A stretch of 32,790 nt of DNA, taken from positions 1 to 32,790 of the forward strand of contig LNDN01000123.1 of NCBI GenBank assembly GCA_001464065.1, given 5' to 3'. This document shows, piece after piece, positions 1 through 8,690 of the stretch. A program made the position numbers and the translations under genes. The notes below the pieces were generated by a model. It saw nothing but the letters and a program-made list of their open reading frames with translations, was not told where the DNA came from and searched no databases. Positions within the stretch are counted from its first letter, which is position 1. The number at the start of each line of letters is the position of its first letter. Origin of the DNA: Acidobacteria bacterium Ga0077522 (GTDB lineage Bacteria; Acidobacteriota; Vicinamibacteria; Vicinamibacterales; Vicinamibacteraceae).

Positions 1-2500
1 CGCGGGCGACCTGCTCGCCTTCCTCGAACTGCCGTGCCGCGGCGAGGTACATGCCGAGGTTGTAGAGGCCAGTGGCCAGGGACTGGTCGTTGGCCCCGAC
101 CACGCGCCGCAGCATGGCCGCGCCCTCGCGCAACGGGGCTTCCGCCGCCGCGACCTGTCGGTCCGCGAGCAGGAACGTGCCGACCATGACGAGGTCGCTC
201 GCCACATAGCGATGCTCCGCGCCGAGGATGCGGCGGTCGATGTCGAGGGCGCGGCGCTGCAGGCGGACCGCCTCGGCGAAGTCGCGTTGCTCGGCCTCGA
301 TGAGCGCCAGGTTGTTGAGCACGGTGGCGACCGACTCGGGGTCGTCCTCCATCTCGCGCCCGACGCGCTCGGCATCGGCGTACTGCCCCAGACCGACATG
401 GGCCGTGAGCATCGAGTTCAGCGTGCGCTGGACGTTGGGATGGACGGGGCCCGACACCGCGCGGTACCGGGCCAGCACGCCGTCGAGAATGGTCAGGGCC
501 TCGGCCGGCCGGCCGCGATTCTGCACGACGTTGGCGAGGTTGTTCAGGCGCACCTGGACGATAGGGTGGTCCTCTCCCAGAACCCGGCGCGCGTGCGCGA
601 CCGCCTCGCGGAACAGGGGCTCGGCTTCGTCGAGCTTGCCATCGCGGCGCAGGGCCTCGGCCAGCGCATCGAGCGCTTCGCCGACACTCGAGTGGTCCGG
701 GCCCTGCGTGCGACGCCGGATGTCCACCGCCTCGCGCAGCAGGCGCTGTGCCTCGGCGTAGTTGCCCTCCACGAGCCGCAGGCGCGCCAGCGAGACGAGC
801 GTGTCGCCGAGGGCGCCGGCCGCGTCGGGGTCGGCGCCGAGCGTGCGCGACATCTCCAGCGCCTCCTGCAGCGCCCGCTGCGCCGCCGCCAGTTCCCCAC
901 GCTCGACGTTCACGTAGCCGAGGTCCTCGAGCGTCGACGCCAGCGTCGGATGCGGCGCCATCAACCGTGGACGACGCAACGTGAGCGCCTGCTCGAGCAG
1001 GGCGGCGGCGCGGCCGTGATCGCCCTGCGCCAGGGCCAGCGTGGCGCGGGCGTGCAGGGACGACGCCCACTCGAGTTCCTGCCCGGCGACGTCCTGGTGC
1101 CGGGCGATGGCCGCATCGAGCAGGGGGACCGCCTCGGTGTACGCGCCGAGGCCGCGATAGACGTCCCCGATGACGCGCATCATCGTGCCCTGCAGCGGCG
1201 GGTCGCCGGCGAGTTCGCGCTCGATGCGCCGCGCGCCGCGGGCCAGCAACTGACGCGCCGAGATGTCCTGCCCGTAGGCCTGGTCGGGTTCGGCCGACTC
1301 GAACAGCTCCGTGAGGAACGCGGTGACCTGCGCGGCCTTGGCCGCCTCGGCGCGGGCACGGTCGCGTTCGCGCGCCACCTGCACCGTGTAGATGGCCGTC
1401 ATCGCCACGAGCAGCAGGGCCGCGGCGGCCGCGGCCACGACCGCCGCGCGGTGGCGACGCACGAACTTGCCGGCCCGATAGCGCCACGTGGCCGGGCGCG
1501 CCAGCACGGGCACGCCATCGAGATAGCGCCGTACGTCCTCGGCGAGTTGCTCGACCGACTGATAGCGCCGATCGGGTTCGACCTCGATCGCCTTGAGCGC
1601 GATCGTGTCCAGGTCGGCGCCCGCCCCGAGTTTGGCCGCCGCCGCCGATCGACGCGCGACCGACGAGGGCGTGCTGACCGGCGCTCCCACGAGGAACTGG
1701 TGGAACTCGGCGGCCGACCCGGTGCGCACCTGGCGCGGCCGCGTCCCGGCGAGCAGTTCGTAAAGGACGACGCCCAGCGAGAAGACGTCGGTACGGGTGT
1801 CGACATCGGCCTCGCCCAGGGCCCCGGCCTGCTCGGGACTCATGTAGTCGGGCGTGCCCACGAGCACGCCGACGCGGGTCAACGTCGGGCCCGACGGCGC
1901 GTCGCCGATGGCCTTGGCGATCCCGAAGTCGATGGCCTTGAGCACGGGCTGCCCGTCCTGATCGGCCACCAGCAGGTTGGACGGCTTGAGGTCGCGGTGG
2001 ACGATGCCCTTCAGGTGCGCGTGGCGGACGGCGTCGCACGCCTGCAGGAACAGCTCGAGGCGCGCCCGCAGCGGCAGGGCCCGCGACCAGACGTACTCGG
2101 TGACGGGCACCCCGCGCACGAGGTCCATGACGAAGTACGGCCCGTGCACGGAGTCGCCCGCATCGAGGATGCGCGCGATGTGCGGGTGGTCCATGCGCGC
2201 CAGCGTCTCGCGCTCCGCCTCGAATCGTGCGATGACGTGCAGGGACGCCGCCTCGGCGCGAATCAGCTTGAGCGCCACCTCGCGGTGCATCGGCGTCGTC
2301 TGCTCGGCGCGATAGACGATGCCCATCCCGCCGAGGCCGAGCACCTCGCGCAGCTCGTAGGGGCCGAGGCTGAACGGCAGGGTGGGCGACGACGCGCCAC
2401 TGCGCATGCCGCCTGTGGGGAACCCGTCGGACCCGCTCCACGACGGCTCCGCCGCCATCGCCGTGGTCTCGAGCCCGGTAGCGTCGGGGCGCGTCTCCAT
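1..2500 (-). CDS. Ser/Thr protein kinase with TPR repeats (Pkn type), partial
   Basis: Membrane-anchored eukaryotic-type protein kinase; the C-terminus lies beyond the left edge (833 codons present). Seen: glycine-rich loop LGLGGMGIVYRAE at about residue 54, ATP-binding Lys78 in VALK, catalytic HRDLKPSN with Asp170, DFG Asp191, and SPEQ in the activation segment near 221. A hydrophobic segment at about 352-372 (AAVVAAAAAALLLVAMTAIY) should cross the membrane. From about 380 on the protein is TPR-like helices with repeated A-E-x-L pairs (AEALTILDGVLARYRAV, AEAQRLLREAVDIRRR), resembling tetratricopeptide repeats of the NB-ARC/kinesin light chain kind. The family phosphorylates Ser/Thr on partner proteins, with TPRs as the likely sensor or docking part; its substrate is unknown. 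The ATG at 2500 follows a -10-like element directly, so the message is probably nearly leaderless. Confidence 0.93.
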   Translation of the reverse strand, partial: METRPDATGLETTAMAAEPSWSGSDGFPTGGMRSGASSPTLPFSLGPYELREVLGLGGMGIVYRAEQTTPMHREVALKLIRAEAASLHVIARFEAERETLARMDHPHIARILDAGDSVHGPYFVMDLVRGVPVTEYVWSRALPLRARLELFLQACDAVRHAHLKGIVHRDLKPSNLLVADQDGQPVLKAIDFGIAKAIGDAPSGPTLTRVGVLVGTPDYMSPEQAGALGEADVDTRTDVFSLGVVLYELLAGTRPRQVRTGSAAEFHQFLVGAPVSTPSSVARRSAAAAKLGAGADLDTIALKAIEVEPDRRYQSVEQLAEDVRRYLDGVPVLARPATWRYRAGKFVRRHRAAVVAAAAAALLLVAMTAIYTVQVARERDRARAEAAKAAQVTAFLTELFESAEPDQAYGQDISARQLLARGARRIERELAGDPPLQGTMMRVIGDVYRGLGAYTEAVPLLDAAIARHQDVAGQELEWASSLHARATLALAQGDHGRAAALLEQALTLRRPRLMAPHPTLASTLEDLGYVNVERGELAAAQRALQEALEMSRTLGADPDAAGALGDTLVSLARLRLVEGNYAEAQRLLREAVDIRRRTQGPDHSSVGEALDALAEALRRDGKLDEAEPLFREAVAHARRVLGEDHPIVQVRLNNLANVVQNRGRPAEALTILDGVLARYRAVSGPVHPNVQRTLNSMLTAHVGLGQYADAERVGREMEDDPESVATVLNNLALIEAEQRDFAEAVRLQRRALDIDRRILGAEHRYVASDLVMVGTFLLADRQVAAAEAPLREGAAMLRRVVGANDQSLATGLYNLGMYLAAARQFEEGEQVAR

Positions 2501-2510
2501 GGATGGCCTG

Positions 2511-2519
2511 ATGGTACCA
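2511..2519 (-). promoter_or_regulatory. Extended -10 element of the kinase gene
   Basis: On the minus strand TGGTACCAT lies 10 bases before the ATG at 2500. It fits TGnTAnnnT, with no recognisable -35. The predicted transcript start is about 4 bases before the ATG. Inferred from position and motif only. Confidence 0.45.
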
Positions 2520-2525
2520 GCGACG

Positions 2526-2969
2526 TCAGCTGGACGGCACGATGGGGGTCGACGCGATGAAGGCACCGGTCGTGCCGCTGTCGCCGACATACGTCACGGT
2601 GATGGCGACCCGCTCGGCCAGCACGCGCGCCGGCCGGTCGTCGCGGACCGTGATGACGCGCGACGACGCCGTCGCTCCCGCCGCGAGGCGGTTGACCGGC
2701 CACGCATCCTCGATGGTGGCCTGCAGCACCGTATCGGCCCCGCGCGAGAACTGCAGCGGCACGGTGCGGAGGATCGCGCCGGTCTGGCCGCCCACCTCGC
2801 GCACGGTGACGGTGACGGCGTAGACGTCCGCCGTCGGCCCCTGGGTGACGGTGGCCGACAAGGTCCCGGGGGTGATGTCGGCTGGCAGCCGCGATGGCTG
2901 GGTCGGGGAGTCACTCGAGCGACCGCACGCCGCGCACAGCACTGCCGCGAGGAGGATACGGAGCCGCAT
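2526..2969 (-). CDS. Small putative lipoprotein, function unknown
   Basis: A 147-residue protein. The N-terminus MRLRILLAAVLCAAC is a short positively charged signal peptide ending in a lipobox-like LCAAC, so Cys15 is the likely lipidated residue; Cys at -3 is atypical. The mature part begins with a Ser/Pro-rich linker (GRSSDSPTQPSR) and continues as alternating hydrophobic stretches that suggest a beta-sandwich (YAVTVTVREVGG, SSRVITVRDD, VAITVTYVGD). I do not recognise a named family. It lies 25 bases upstream of the kinase start on the same strand, but the kinase has its own -10 element, so co-transcription is uncertain. It diverges from the large secreted protein. Confidence 0.75.
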   Translation of the reverse strand: MRLRILLAAVLCAACGRSSDSPTQPSRLPADITPGTLSATVTQGPTADVYAVTVTVREVGGQTGAILRTVPLQFSRGADTVLQATIEDAWPVNRLAAGATASSRVITVRDDRPARVLAERVAITVTYVGDSGTTGAFIASTPIVPSS

Positions 2970-2975
2970 CGCGTC

Positions 2976-2984
2976 ACTCTACCA
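2976..2984 (-). promoter_or_regulatory. Extended -10 element of the lipoprotein gene
   Basis: Minus-strand TGGTAGAGT ends 6 bases before the ATG at 2969. This is an extended -10 of the TGnTAnnnT form with no Shine-Dalgarno after it, which suggests a leaderless message. Confidence 0.5.
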
Positions 2985-3078
2985 TCGGCACACGTCGCCT
3001 GATCGCTCACCGTCTGCTGCGGCTCGCGCGCCACGGCTGAGCCTCGTCTCCGCACGGCATGACGACGACGTGGCCTTG

Positions 3079-3087
3079 TGATAGAAC
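3079..3087 (+). promoter_or_regulatory. Extended -10 element of the secreted mosaic protein gene
   Basis: TGATAGAAC ends 11 bases before the ATG at 3099. A transcript start near 3094 would leave about 5 bases of leader. An earlier in-frame start at 3078 would overlap this element, which favours 3099. Confidence 0.45.
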
Positions 3088-3098
3088 GGGCGGCAGTC

Positions 3099-6000
3099 AT
3101 GCCGACTTGCCCCCAGACGCGTCTCTCATCGCTTACCTGTGCGTGGCTCCTGATCGGCACCGCGTCGGTGTCGGCGCAGCCCATCAGTTTGCCGGCCCAG
3201 CTCCTGACGCCGCCCGGGGGACGGAGCATGTCGTTCGGCACCAGCGTCGCCATCTCGGGCACGACGCTGGTGGTGGGCGACCCTGGCGACCAGCAGCGTG
3301 GGGCGGCGTTCGTCTACGAGTGGCGACAGGACGTGTGGACCCTCGTCACGAGACTGACCGCAGCCGACGCCCTGCCCGGCGATGCGTTCGGCGCCGCCGT
3401 CGCCATCGACGACACGACGATCGTCGTCGGCGCGCCGGGAGATGACGTGACGCGCGACGCCGCAGGCGGCATCACGCAGACGGTCTCGAACAAGGGCGCG
3501 GCGTACGTCTTTCGGCGCACCGCCGACGGTTGGACGCAGCAGGCGCGCCTCGATCGGTCGACCGTGAACGGCGTCGGCGCCGATCCGATCCTCCCGGTCG
3601 AGGAGGACCGTTTCGGCGCCACGGTCGCCGTGGACGGCGACGTCGTCATGGTGGGCGCACCGCAGTGGGACGAGCCGTTCTTTCGCGCACTGGACTCCGG
3701 CGGCGTGTTCGTCTACGAGCGGGCGGATGCACGGTGGACGTTCGCCACTGTGGTGGTCACTCGCGCCTTCGGACGGCCGACGTCGTTCATGCGTCTGGGG
3801 ACGACACTGGCCGGCGCCGACGGCGTCTTCGTGGCTGGCGGCGGGGAGGCTGGGGGGGGCAACGTGGTGCGGCTCGTGCGGGGGACGCTGCCGGTGCCCT
3901 GGCAGGCCATCGCCAGCCTGCCGACATGGTTCGACGAGCGGTTCGGTCCCGTGGATGACAGCGGCCTGCGCGCCAGCTTCGGCGAGATCGTCAGTCTGTT
4001 GTCGCAGGGCAGCGGCGTCTTGATGACCGAGATCGCATCGCAGCGCCTGGTGACCGCGACCGGGGAGGTCTCCACCCTCGGTCCCCTGCCAGCGGCCACC
4101 AGCCGTGTCTTCGAGACACCGACGACATTCGTGTCCGCGGTCGGTGGCAAGCAGGTCTTCACCGGCGACCTCGCGGGCACGTTCACGTTTCTTGCCGGCA
4201 ATCCGACTCTCGGGTTGATGGACGGCACGGGCACGACGGCCGGCTTCGGCATCGTCGGCGCCATCGCCCCGGACGGTCAGGGCAACTACTACGTGGCCGA
4301 CCTCGGCGCCATCCGCAAGGTGAGCGACGCGGGGGTGGTGACGACGGTGGCCGGGTTGCCCGGCGTGGTCGGCGCCGAGGACGGTCCCCCGGGCGTCGGC
4401 CGACTCGGCACGGCGCAATCGCTGGTCTTCGACCCGGCGTCGCAGACCCTGTACATCGCCGATCGGAGCGCGCTGCGGGCGATGGCCCCCGACGGCACGC
4501 TCTCCACCATCGCTGGCAATGCCGACATCTCTGGCACGACCGATGGTCTCGGCACGCAGGCGCGCTTCACGGCGCCCGGATCGCTGACGCGCGCGCCCGA
4601 CGGGACGCTCGTGATGGTCGACGGATTGACCATCCGGCGCGTGACGACCACCGGCCAGGTGTCGACGATCGCCGGCCAGAGCGGCACCGCCACCATCGTC
4701 GATGGCGCAGGCGGCGTCGCCCGCTTCGGACGCCCGACGACGCTGACGGTGGCGCCGGACGGCACGCTGTTCGTGGCCGACACCTCGCTGGTGCGACGGG
4801 TGGATGTCGACGGCACCGTGACCACATTGGCGGGGACCTTGAGGGCGGCGCCGGGCAACGTGGGAACCACGATGAATCGGGTGGCGCTCGGTGCGGGGTC
4901 TGCCGCCGTGGCGTTGCCCGATGGCGACGCCCCGCTGCGCCCGGCCGGCGAAGACGCCGGCGTGATCTGGGTGTCATCGACGTCCGACGCCACCGCGAGC
5001 GCGCTGCCCGCCTATCCGCCGACCGGCGCCCGCGCCTTCGGCACGGCCGTGGCCTTCGTCGGCGACCTGCTGTTCGCATCGTCCGAAGGCGTCATCGGCG
5101 GCGCGCCCATCACTGCGCTGCGCCGTGCCGGGGACCGCTGGCGTCCAACCGTCCAGTTCGTGCCAGAGGGCGGCAGCGTGACGGGCTTCGGTCGCATCCT
5201 GGCGGGTTCGGGCCGTTTCCTGGCCGCCGCGACGACCGGCACCAGCCTGGCCAGTACCGGCGTGGTCTTCGTCTTCGACCTCGACCGTCTGGACCTCGAC
5301 GACGATGGTCTGCCCGATCGGTGGGAGGAGCGCTACGGACTCGACCCGACGGTCTCCACCGGCGCGGACGGCGCCGACGGCGATCCCGACGGCGACGGTG
5401 TGACCAACGCCAGCGAACTCGTGGCGCACACGCACCCGCGCGGCGATCCGGGGGCCACGCGCTACTTCGCGGAAGGCGCGCGATCGGACTTCTTCGCCAC
5501 CACCTTCTCGATCGCCAATCCCGCGACGACGGCCGCCGAGGTGCTGCTGCGCTATGCGAGCGGGGACGGCTCGCTCGCCAGCACGCCCGTGACCGTGCCG
5601 GGACGCCAGAGCCGGACCGTCGCCGTGCCGCTCTCCGATGTGCGTGAGTTCGCCACGCGCGTCGAAAGCGACCGCCCCGTCGTGGTGGATCGCCTGATGT
5701 CGTGGGACACCGACACCTCCTACGGGTCACATGGCGAGCGCGCCCTCGCGGCCCCCTCCACCACCTGGTACTTCGCCGAAGGGGCCACGCACAGCGGATT
5801 CTCCCTGTTCTATCTGCTCTACAACCCGTCGGCGACCACCGCCTCGGTGACCGTGCGGTATCTGCGCGGGACGGGTGCCCCGCTGGACAAGATCTACGAG
5901 GTCGCCCCCGGCCAGCGCTTCAACATCTGGGTGAACCTCGAGACGTTCGATGGTCAAACGCTCCTGGCCGCCGCCGACGTCTCGGCGCGCATCACGGTGG

Positions 6001-6773
6001 ACAACGGCGTGCCGATCATCGCCGAGCGCGCCATGTATCGCACCACGCCGGGCGTGCCGTCCGACACGCCCGGCGCCCTCTTCGCCGCGGGCCACGAAAG
6101 TGCCGGCATCGCCGCACCGTTCTTCGACATGTTCGTGCTGCTGGCCAATCCCGCCGACGCGGTCAGCACCGTCCGTGCGCGCTTCCTGCTCGGCGACGGC
6201 CGGGTGGTCACGAAGGACTATCTCCTCCAGCCGAACAGCCGCTTCAACATCTGGGTCGATCAGGAGACGTTCGACGGCGTCCCCGGCACGCCGCTCGCCG
6301 CGGTCGGTGAGGTCTCGGCGACCATCGAGGTGATCGACGGGCCGGCGATCGTGGCCGAGCGCGCGATGTGGTGGCCCGGCCCGACGGCGGCCACCTGGGT
6401 GGAGGCGCACAACAGCCCGGGGGCGACGACGACGGCAACCAGGTGGGTGGCGGCCGCCGGTCATGTGGACGTCGGCATCGACACCTACTACCTCCTGGCC
6501 AACCCTGGTGACACCAGCGCGGCGGTCACCGTCACGCTGCTGTTCGGCGACGGGACGCCGGCCGCGGCCCGGACCTACACGGTCGCGCCGCGCAGCCGCT
6601 TCACCGTCCATGTGCGCAGCGAGTTCCCGATGGCGGCCGGCGGGCACTTCAGTGCCGACGTCACCACGGAGCCGTCGACGCCGATCGTGGTCGAGTGGGC
6701 GATCTATCGTGACGCGCTCGGCCAACAGTGGGGCGCGGGTCTGGCCATGACCATCGCCGCCGCACTTGGATAG
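3099..6773 (+). CDS. Large secreted FG-GAP / NHL / TSP3-like mosaic protein
   Basis: A 1224-residue exported protein. Signal peptide 1-28 ends in SVSAQ. Residues from about 46 to 220 hold three FG-GAP-like blades (FGTSVAISG, FGAAVAIDD, FGATVAVDG, each followed by VVG(A/D)P or MVGAP and a (A/V)(Y/F)V(Y/F) strand). About 357-581 is an NHL-like propeller, with repeats of the form APDG.LFVADTSLVRRVDVDG followed by TTLAG. One more FG-GAP-like blade follows near 645. About 726-781 is a thrombospondin type 3-like calcium stretch (DLDDDGLPDRWEERYGLDP, DGDPDGDGVTNASEL). About 786-1224 is four diverged copies of a roughly 110-residue beta-rich module with the marks (Y)FAEGA, (LL).NP and ERAM. Modules two and three share SRFNIWV/QRFNIWV and ETFDG at base level too, so they arose by duplication. 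No LPXTG, PEP-CTERM or type IX tail is visible. It is probably extracellular or surface-bound; ligand unknown. It stands alone as a transcription unit. Confidence 0.85.
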   Translation: MPTCPQTRLSSLTCAWLLIGTASVSAQPISLPAQLLTPPGGRSMSFGTSVAISGTTLVVGDPGDQQRGAAFVYEWRQDVWTLVTRLTAADALPGDAFGAAVAIDDTTIVVGAPGDDVTRDAAGGITQTVSNKGAAYVFRRTADGWTQQARLDRSTVNGVGADPILPVEEDRFGATVAVDGDVVMVGAPQWDEPFFRALDSGGVFVYERADARWTFATVVVTRAFGRPTSFMRLGTTLAGADGVFVAGGGEAGGGNVVRLVRGTLPVPWQAIASLPTWFDERFGPVDDSGLRASFGEIVSLLSQGSGVLMTEIASQRLVTATGEVSTLGPLPAATSRVFETPTTFVSAVGGKQVFTGDLAGTFTFLAGNPTLGLMDGTGTTAGFGIVGAIAPDGQGNYYVADLGAIRKVSDAGVVTTVAGLPGVVGAEDGPPGVGRLGTAQSLVFDPASQTLYIADRSALRAMAPDGTLSTIAGNADISGTTDGLGTQARFTAPGSLTRAPDGTLVMVDGLTIRRVTTTGQVSTIAGQSGTATIVDGAGGVARFGRPTTLTVAPDGTLFVADTSLVRRVDVDGTVTTLAGTLRAAPGNVGTTMNRVALGAGSAAVALPDGDAPLRPAGEDAGVIWVSSTSDATASALPAYPPTGARAFGTAVAFVGDLLFASSEGVIGGAPITALRRAGDRWRPTVQFVPEGGSVTGFGRILAGSGRFLAAATTGTSLASTGVVFVFDLDRLDLDDDGLPDRWEERYGLDPTVSTGADGADGDPDGDGVTNASELVAHTHPRGDPGATRYFAEGARSDFFATTFSIANPATTAAEVLLRYASGDGSLASTPVTVPGRQSRTVAVPLSDVREFATRVESDRPVVVDRLMSWDTDTSYGSHGERALAAPSTTWYFAEGATHSGFSLFYLLYNPSATTASVTVRYLRGTGAPLDKIYEVAPGQRFNIWVNLETFDGQTLLAAADVSARITVDNGVPIIAERAMYRTTPGVPSDTPGALFAAGHESAGIAAPFFDMFVLLANPADAVSTVRARFLLGDGRVVTKDYLLQPNSRFNIWVDQETFDGVPGTPLAAVGEVSATIEVIDGPAIVAERAMWWPGPTAATWVEAHNSPGATTTATRWVAAAGHVDVGIDTYYLLANPGDTSAAVTVTLLFGDGTPAAARTYTVAPRSRFTVHVRSEFPMAAGGHFSADVTTEPSTPIVVEWAIYRDALGQQWGAGLAMTIAAALG

Positions 6774-6857
6774 GTCGCGAGGGGCGCGCCGTATGCACGC
6801 TGCCGCCCCCGCGGTGAATGCCGATGGCCTCAGGAGAGGACTCGATCCACCTCGAGC

Positions 6858-7001
6858 CTGACGCATGCGATGCAGGGCGATCGCGAGCGCTGTCTCGACG
6901 CCGGCATGACCGACTACGTCACCACACCCATCGCTCCGGCAGCCATCGCCGCAGTCATCTCCCGATGGGGCCCTGAGCCCGCGGCGCGCGTCAGCGCCTG
7001 A
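6858..7001 (+). pseudogene. Remnant of a response-regulator receiver domain
   Basis: An open stretch of 47 codons ending in TGA at 6999-7001 reads like the C-terminal third of a CheY-type receiver: LTHAMQGDRERCLDAGMTDY followed by VTTPIAPAAIAAVISRW. In hybrid kinases this region is typically LTA.AM.GDRE.CL.AGMD.Y..KPI. The phosphoacceptor part is absent: no receiver-like sequence precedes 6858 in any frame I translated. The conserved Lys of the KP motif is Thr here. One residue also seems lost in the LTA.AM turn. It lies in the otherwise gene-free 6774-7146 stretch. I read it as a decayed end of a hybrid histidine kinase; a short functional protein is unlikely. Confidence 0.6.
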
Positions 7002-7119
7002 GTCGCGCCGAGGTCGCTCCAGTAGAGAGGTCCACGCGACGCCTCACCAGCGGTCGCGTCGAACCGCAGGTGACTTCGATCACCACCCCGCTTGACGACG
7101 GCCGAGGTTCGACATAGTG

Positions 7120-7137
7120 TTCAAGCGGACGCTTGAA
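7120..7137 (+). promoter_or_regulatory. Perfect palindrome, likely ArsR-family operator
   Basis: TTCAAGCGGACGCTTGAA is a perfect 8-bp inverted repeat with a 2-base centre, 9 bases before the ATG at 7147. ArsR/SmtB dimers bind such imperfect or perfect 'TTCAA...TTGAA' type palindromes at their own promoters. A related half-like cttga follows at 7141-7145. A -35-like TTGACG at 7092 with TAGTGT at 7115 (17-bp spacing) would put the operator on the transcript start. Confidence 0.7.
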
Positions 7138-7146
7138 TACTTGACC

Positions 7147-7830
7147 ATGGCCGACGTTCCCTTCAAGCAGCTCGCCTACGAGCAGGTCGCCCGGGTGGGC
7201 AAGGCGATCGCCAGCCCGATCCGGCTCGAGATCCTCGACCTGCTCGCCCAGGCCCCCAGCACGGTGGAGCGCCTCGCGGCGGCCATCGGCCACAGCGTCG
7301 CCAACACGTCACAGCATCTGCAGGTCCTGCGCCAGTGCCGCCTCGTCACCACCGAGAAGGCAGGGACATTCGTCACCTACCGTCTCGCCGGCGACGCCGT
7401 CGGGCCGTTCCTGCTGCAGGTGCGCACGCTCGCGCACGCGCGGCTGACCGAACTCGCGCAGTTGCGCCAGGACGTCCTGGCGCGGCGTGGGGCCCTCGAA
7501 GGCGTCGACAGCAAGGCCCTCGTCGCACGGGTCAGGCGCGGCGAGGTGACGGTGATCGACGTCCGCCCGTCGCCGGAGTACGCCGCCGGCCACATCGCCG
7601 GCGCCATCTCCATCCCGCTCGCGGACCTGCGACGTCGTCTGCGGCGGCTGCCGAAGGACCGCGAGATCGTCGCCTACTGTCGTGGCCCGTACTGCGTGAT
7701 GGCCCTCGATGCCGTCACCCTGCTCCGGACGCACGGGCGGACGGCCCACCACCTCGAATACGGCGTCGCGGAATGGCAGGCCCTGGGCGGACGCGTCGTC
7801 GTCGGGGACGCCCCTGCCTCCAGCCGCTAG
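7147..7830 (+). CDS. ArsR-family regulator fused to a rhodanese domain
   Basis: 227 residues. The N-terminal half (about 10-95) is an ArsR winged helix: YEQVARVGKAIASPIRLEIL, then the recognition region SVANTSQHLQVLRQCRLV. The C-terminal half (about 118-220) is a rhodanese domain with VIDVR.SPEYAAGHIAGA and an active loop AYCRGPYCVMA, in which Cys178 is the persulfide-carrying candidate; Cys183 and Cys64 are further thiols. Known ArsR-rhodanese proteins act as repressors that respond to sulfane sulfur or related thiol stress, or use the rhodanese domain as a sensor. The ATG at 7147 is chosen over the GTG at 7117 because the palindrome 7120-7137 would otherwise be coding and because family members begin just before F.(Q)LAYEQ. 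The next gene follows after 16 bases, suggesting an operon under autoregulation. Confidence 0.88.
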   Translation: MADVPFKQLAYEQVARVGKAIASPIRLEILDLLAQAPSTVERLAAAIGHSVANTSQHLQVLRQCRLVTTEKAGTFVTYRLAGDAVGPFLLQVRTLAHARLTELAQLRQDVLARRGALEGVDSKALVARVRRGEVTVIDVRPSPEYAAGHIAGAISIPLADLRRRLRRLPKDREIVAYCRGPYCVMALDAVTLLRTHGRTAHHLEYGVAEWQALGGRVVVGDAPASSR

Positions 7831-7846
7831 GCGTCGCCGGCTCCCT

Positions 7847-8686
7847 GTGCCAGACACCACACCACTGCTCGCGCATCCGCTCGATGCGCCCTCGATGTTC
7901 CGGCCCGCCGATCTCATGCAGGCCGTGCGCGAGGCGCGCGGCCTGACCGACGCGCCCGTGCCGACGGTGTGTGTACTCGACTTCGACGGGGATCTGTCGG
8001 ATGGCCTGATGCACGGCCCCAACGTGGCCCCGGTGCAGACCTGGGCGTGCTTTCACACCCAGATGCTCGGCGTGACGCTCGATGGCCGTCACTGCGGCGT
8101 GGTGCCACGAACGATCGGTGGTCCGTACGCCGTGCTGATTGCCGAGCAACTGCACGCGGCTGGCGCGCGGGTCATCCTCGGCCTCACGTCGGCGGGACGC
8201 GTGGCCCCCGCGCTGCCCCTGCCCTGCATCGTCGTGGCTGACCGCGCGGTGCGCGATGAGGGCACGTCCCTGCACTACCTGCCGGCGAGTGAGACGGTGC
8301 AGACCCCGACGCCTGACCTGGTGGACCGCCTCGTCCGGGCGCTCGACTCGGTGGCCCCGGTGCGACGCGGGTGCGTCTGGACGACCGATGCCCCGTACCG
8401 CGAAACCGAGGCACAGATTCGACGCTGGGCCGACGCCGACGTCCTCGCCGTCGAGATGCAGGCCGCGTCGCTCTTCGCGTTCGGCACGGCGCGCGCGGCG
8501 CAGGTCGGTGTGGTCGCGCTGGTCAGCAACAGCACCGACCACACGGGCGACCAGTTCGATACCGGAGAGCACGCCTATCGGCAGCGCGTGCTCTCCGCCG
8601 TCGTGCGGGCCGCGCACGACTTCATCGCCGCCGCGGACGCGACGGCCTGTCACGAGGCCGGCACGGCCGGACCTCCGGGAACCTGA
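7847..8686 (+). CDS. Nucleoside phosphorylase-like protein
   Basis: 279 residues from the GTG at 7847; an ATG at 7895 is the alternative, but the PLLAHPLDAPSMF stretch before it looks like protein. Features fit the PNP/UDP phosphorylase superfamily: an early strand VCVLDFDGDL, a glycine-rich turn (RTIGGPYAVLIAEQLHAAGA) with the following VILGLTSAG, and the purine-base/ribose-site motif AVEMQAASLFAFG in which Glu of VEM(Q/E) contacts the ribose. Late in the protein VGVVALVSNSTDHTG leads into a helix that closes the fold. Members cleave nucleosides with phosphate to a base and a sugar-1-phosphate; the actual substrate cannot be told. It follows the ArsR-rhodanese gene and precedes a methyltransferase by 4 bases, so the three probably form one unit. 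Confidence 0.75.
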   Translation: MPDTTPLLAHPLDAPSMFRPADLMQAVREARGLTDAPVPTVCVLDFDGDLSDGLMHGPNVAPVQTWACFHTQMLGVTLDGRHCGVVPRTIGGPYAVLIAEQLHAAGARVILGLTSAGRVAPALPLPCIVVADRAVRDEGTSLHYLPASETVQTPTPDLVDRLVRALDSVAPVRRGCVWTTDAPYRETEAQIRRWADADVLAVEMQAASLFAFGTARAAQVGVVALVSNSTDHTGDQFDTGEHAYRQRVLSAVVRAAHDFIAAADATACHEAGTAGPPGT

Positions 8687-8690
8687 CGCC

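Noticed and set aside
212-2560. 782-codon open frame on the plus strand
   Set aside because: It is opposite the kinase-TPR gene, which has clear catalytic motifs; its own translation is Arg/Gly/Val-rich with no domain, as expected for an antisense frame in GC-rich DNA.
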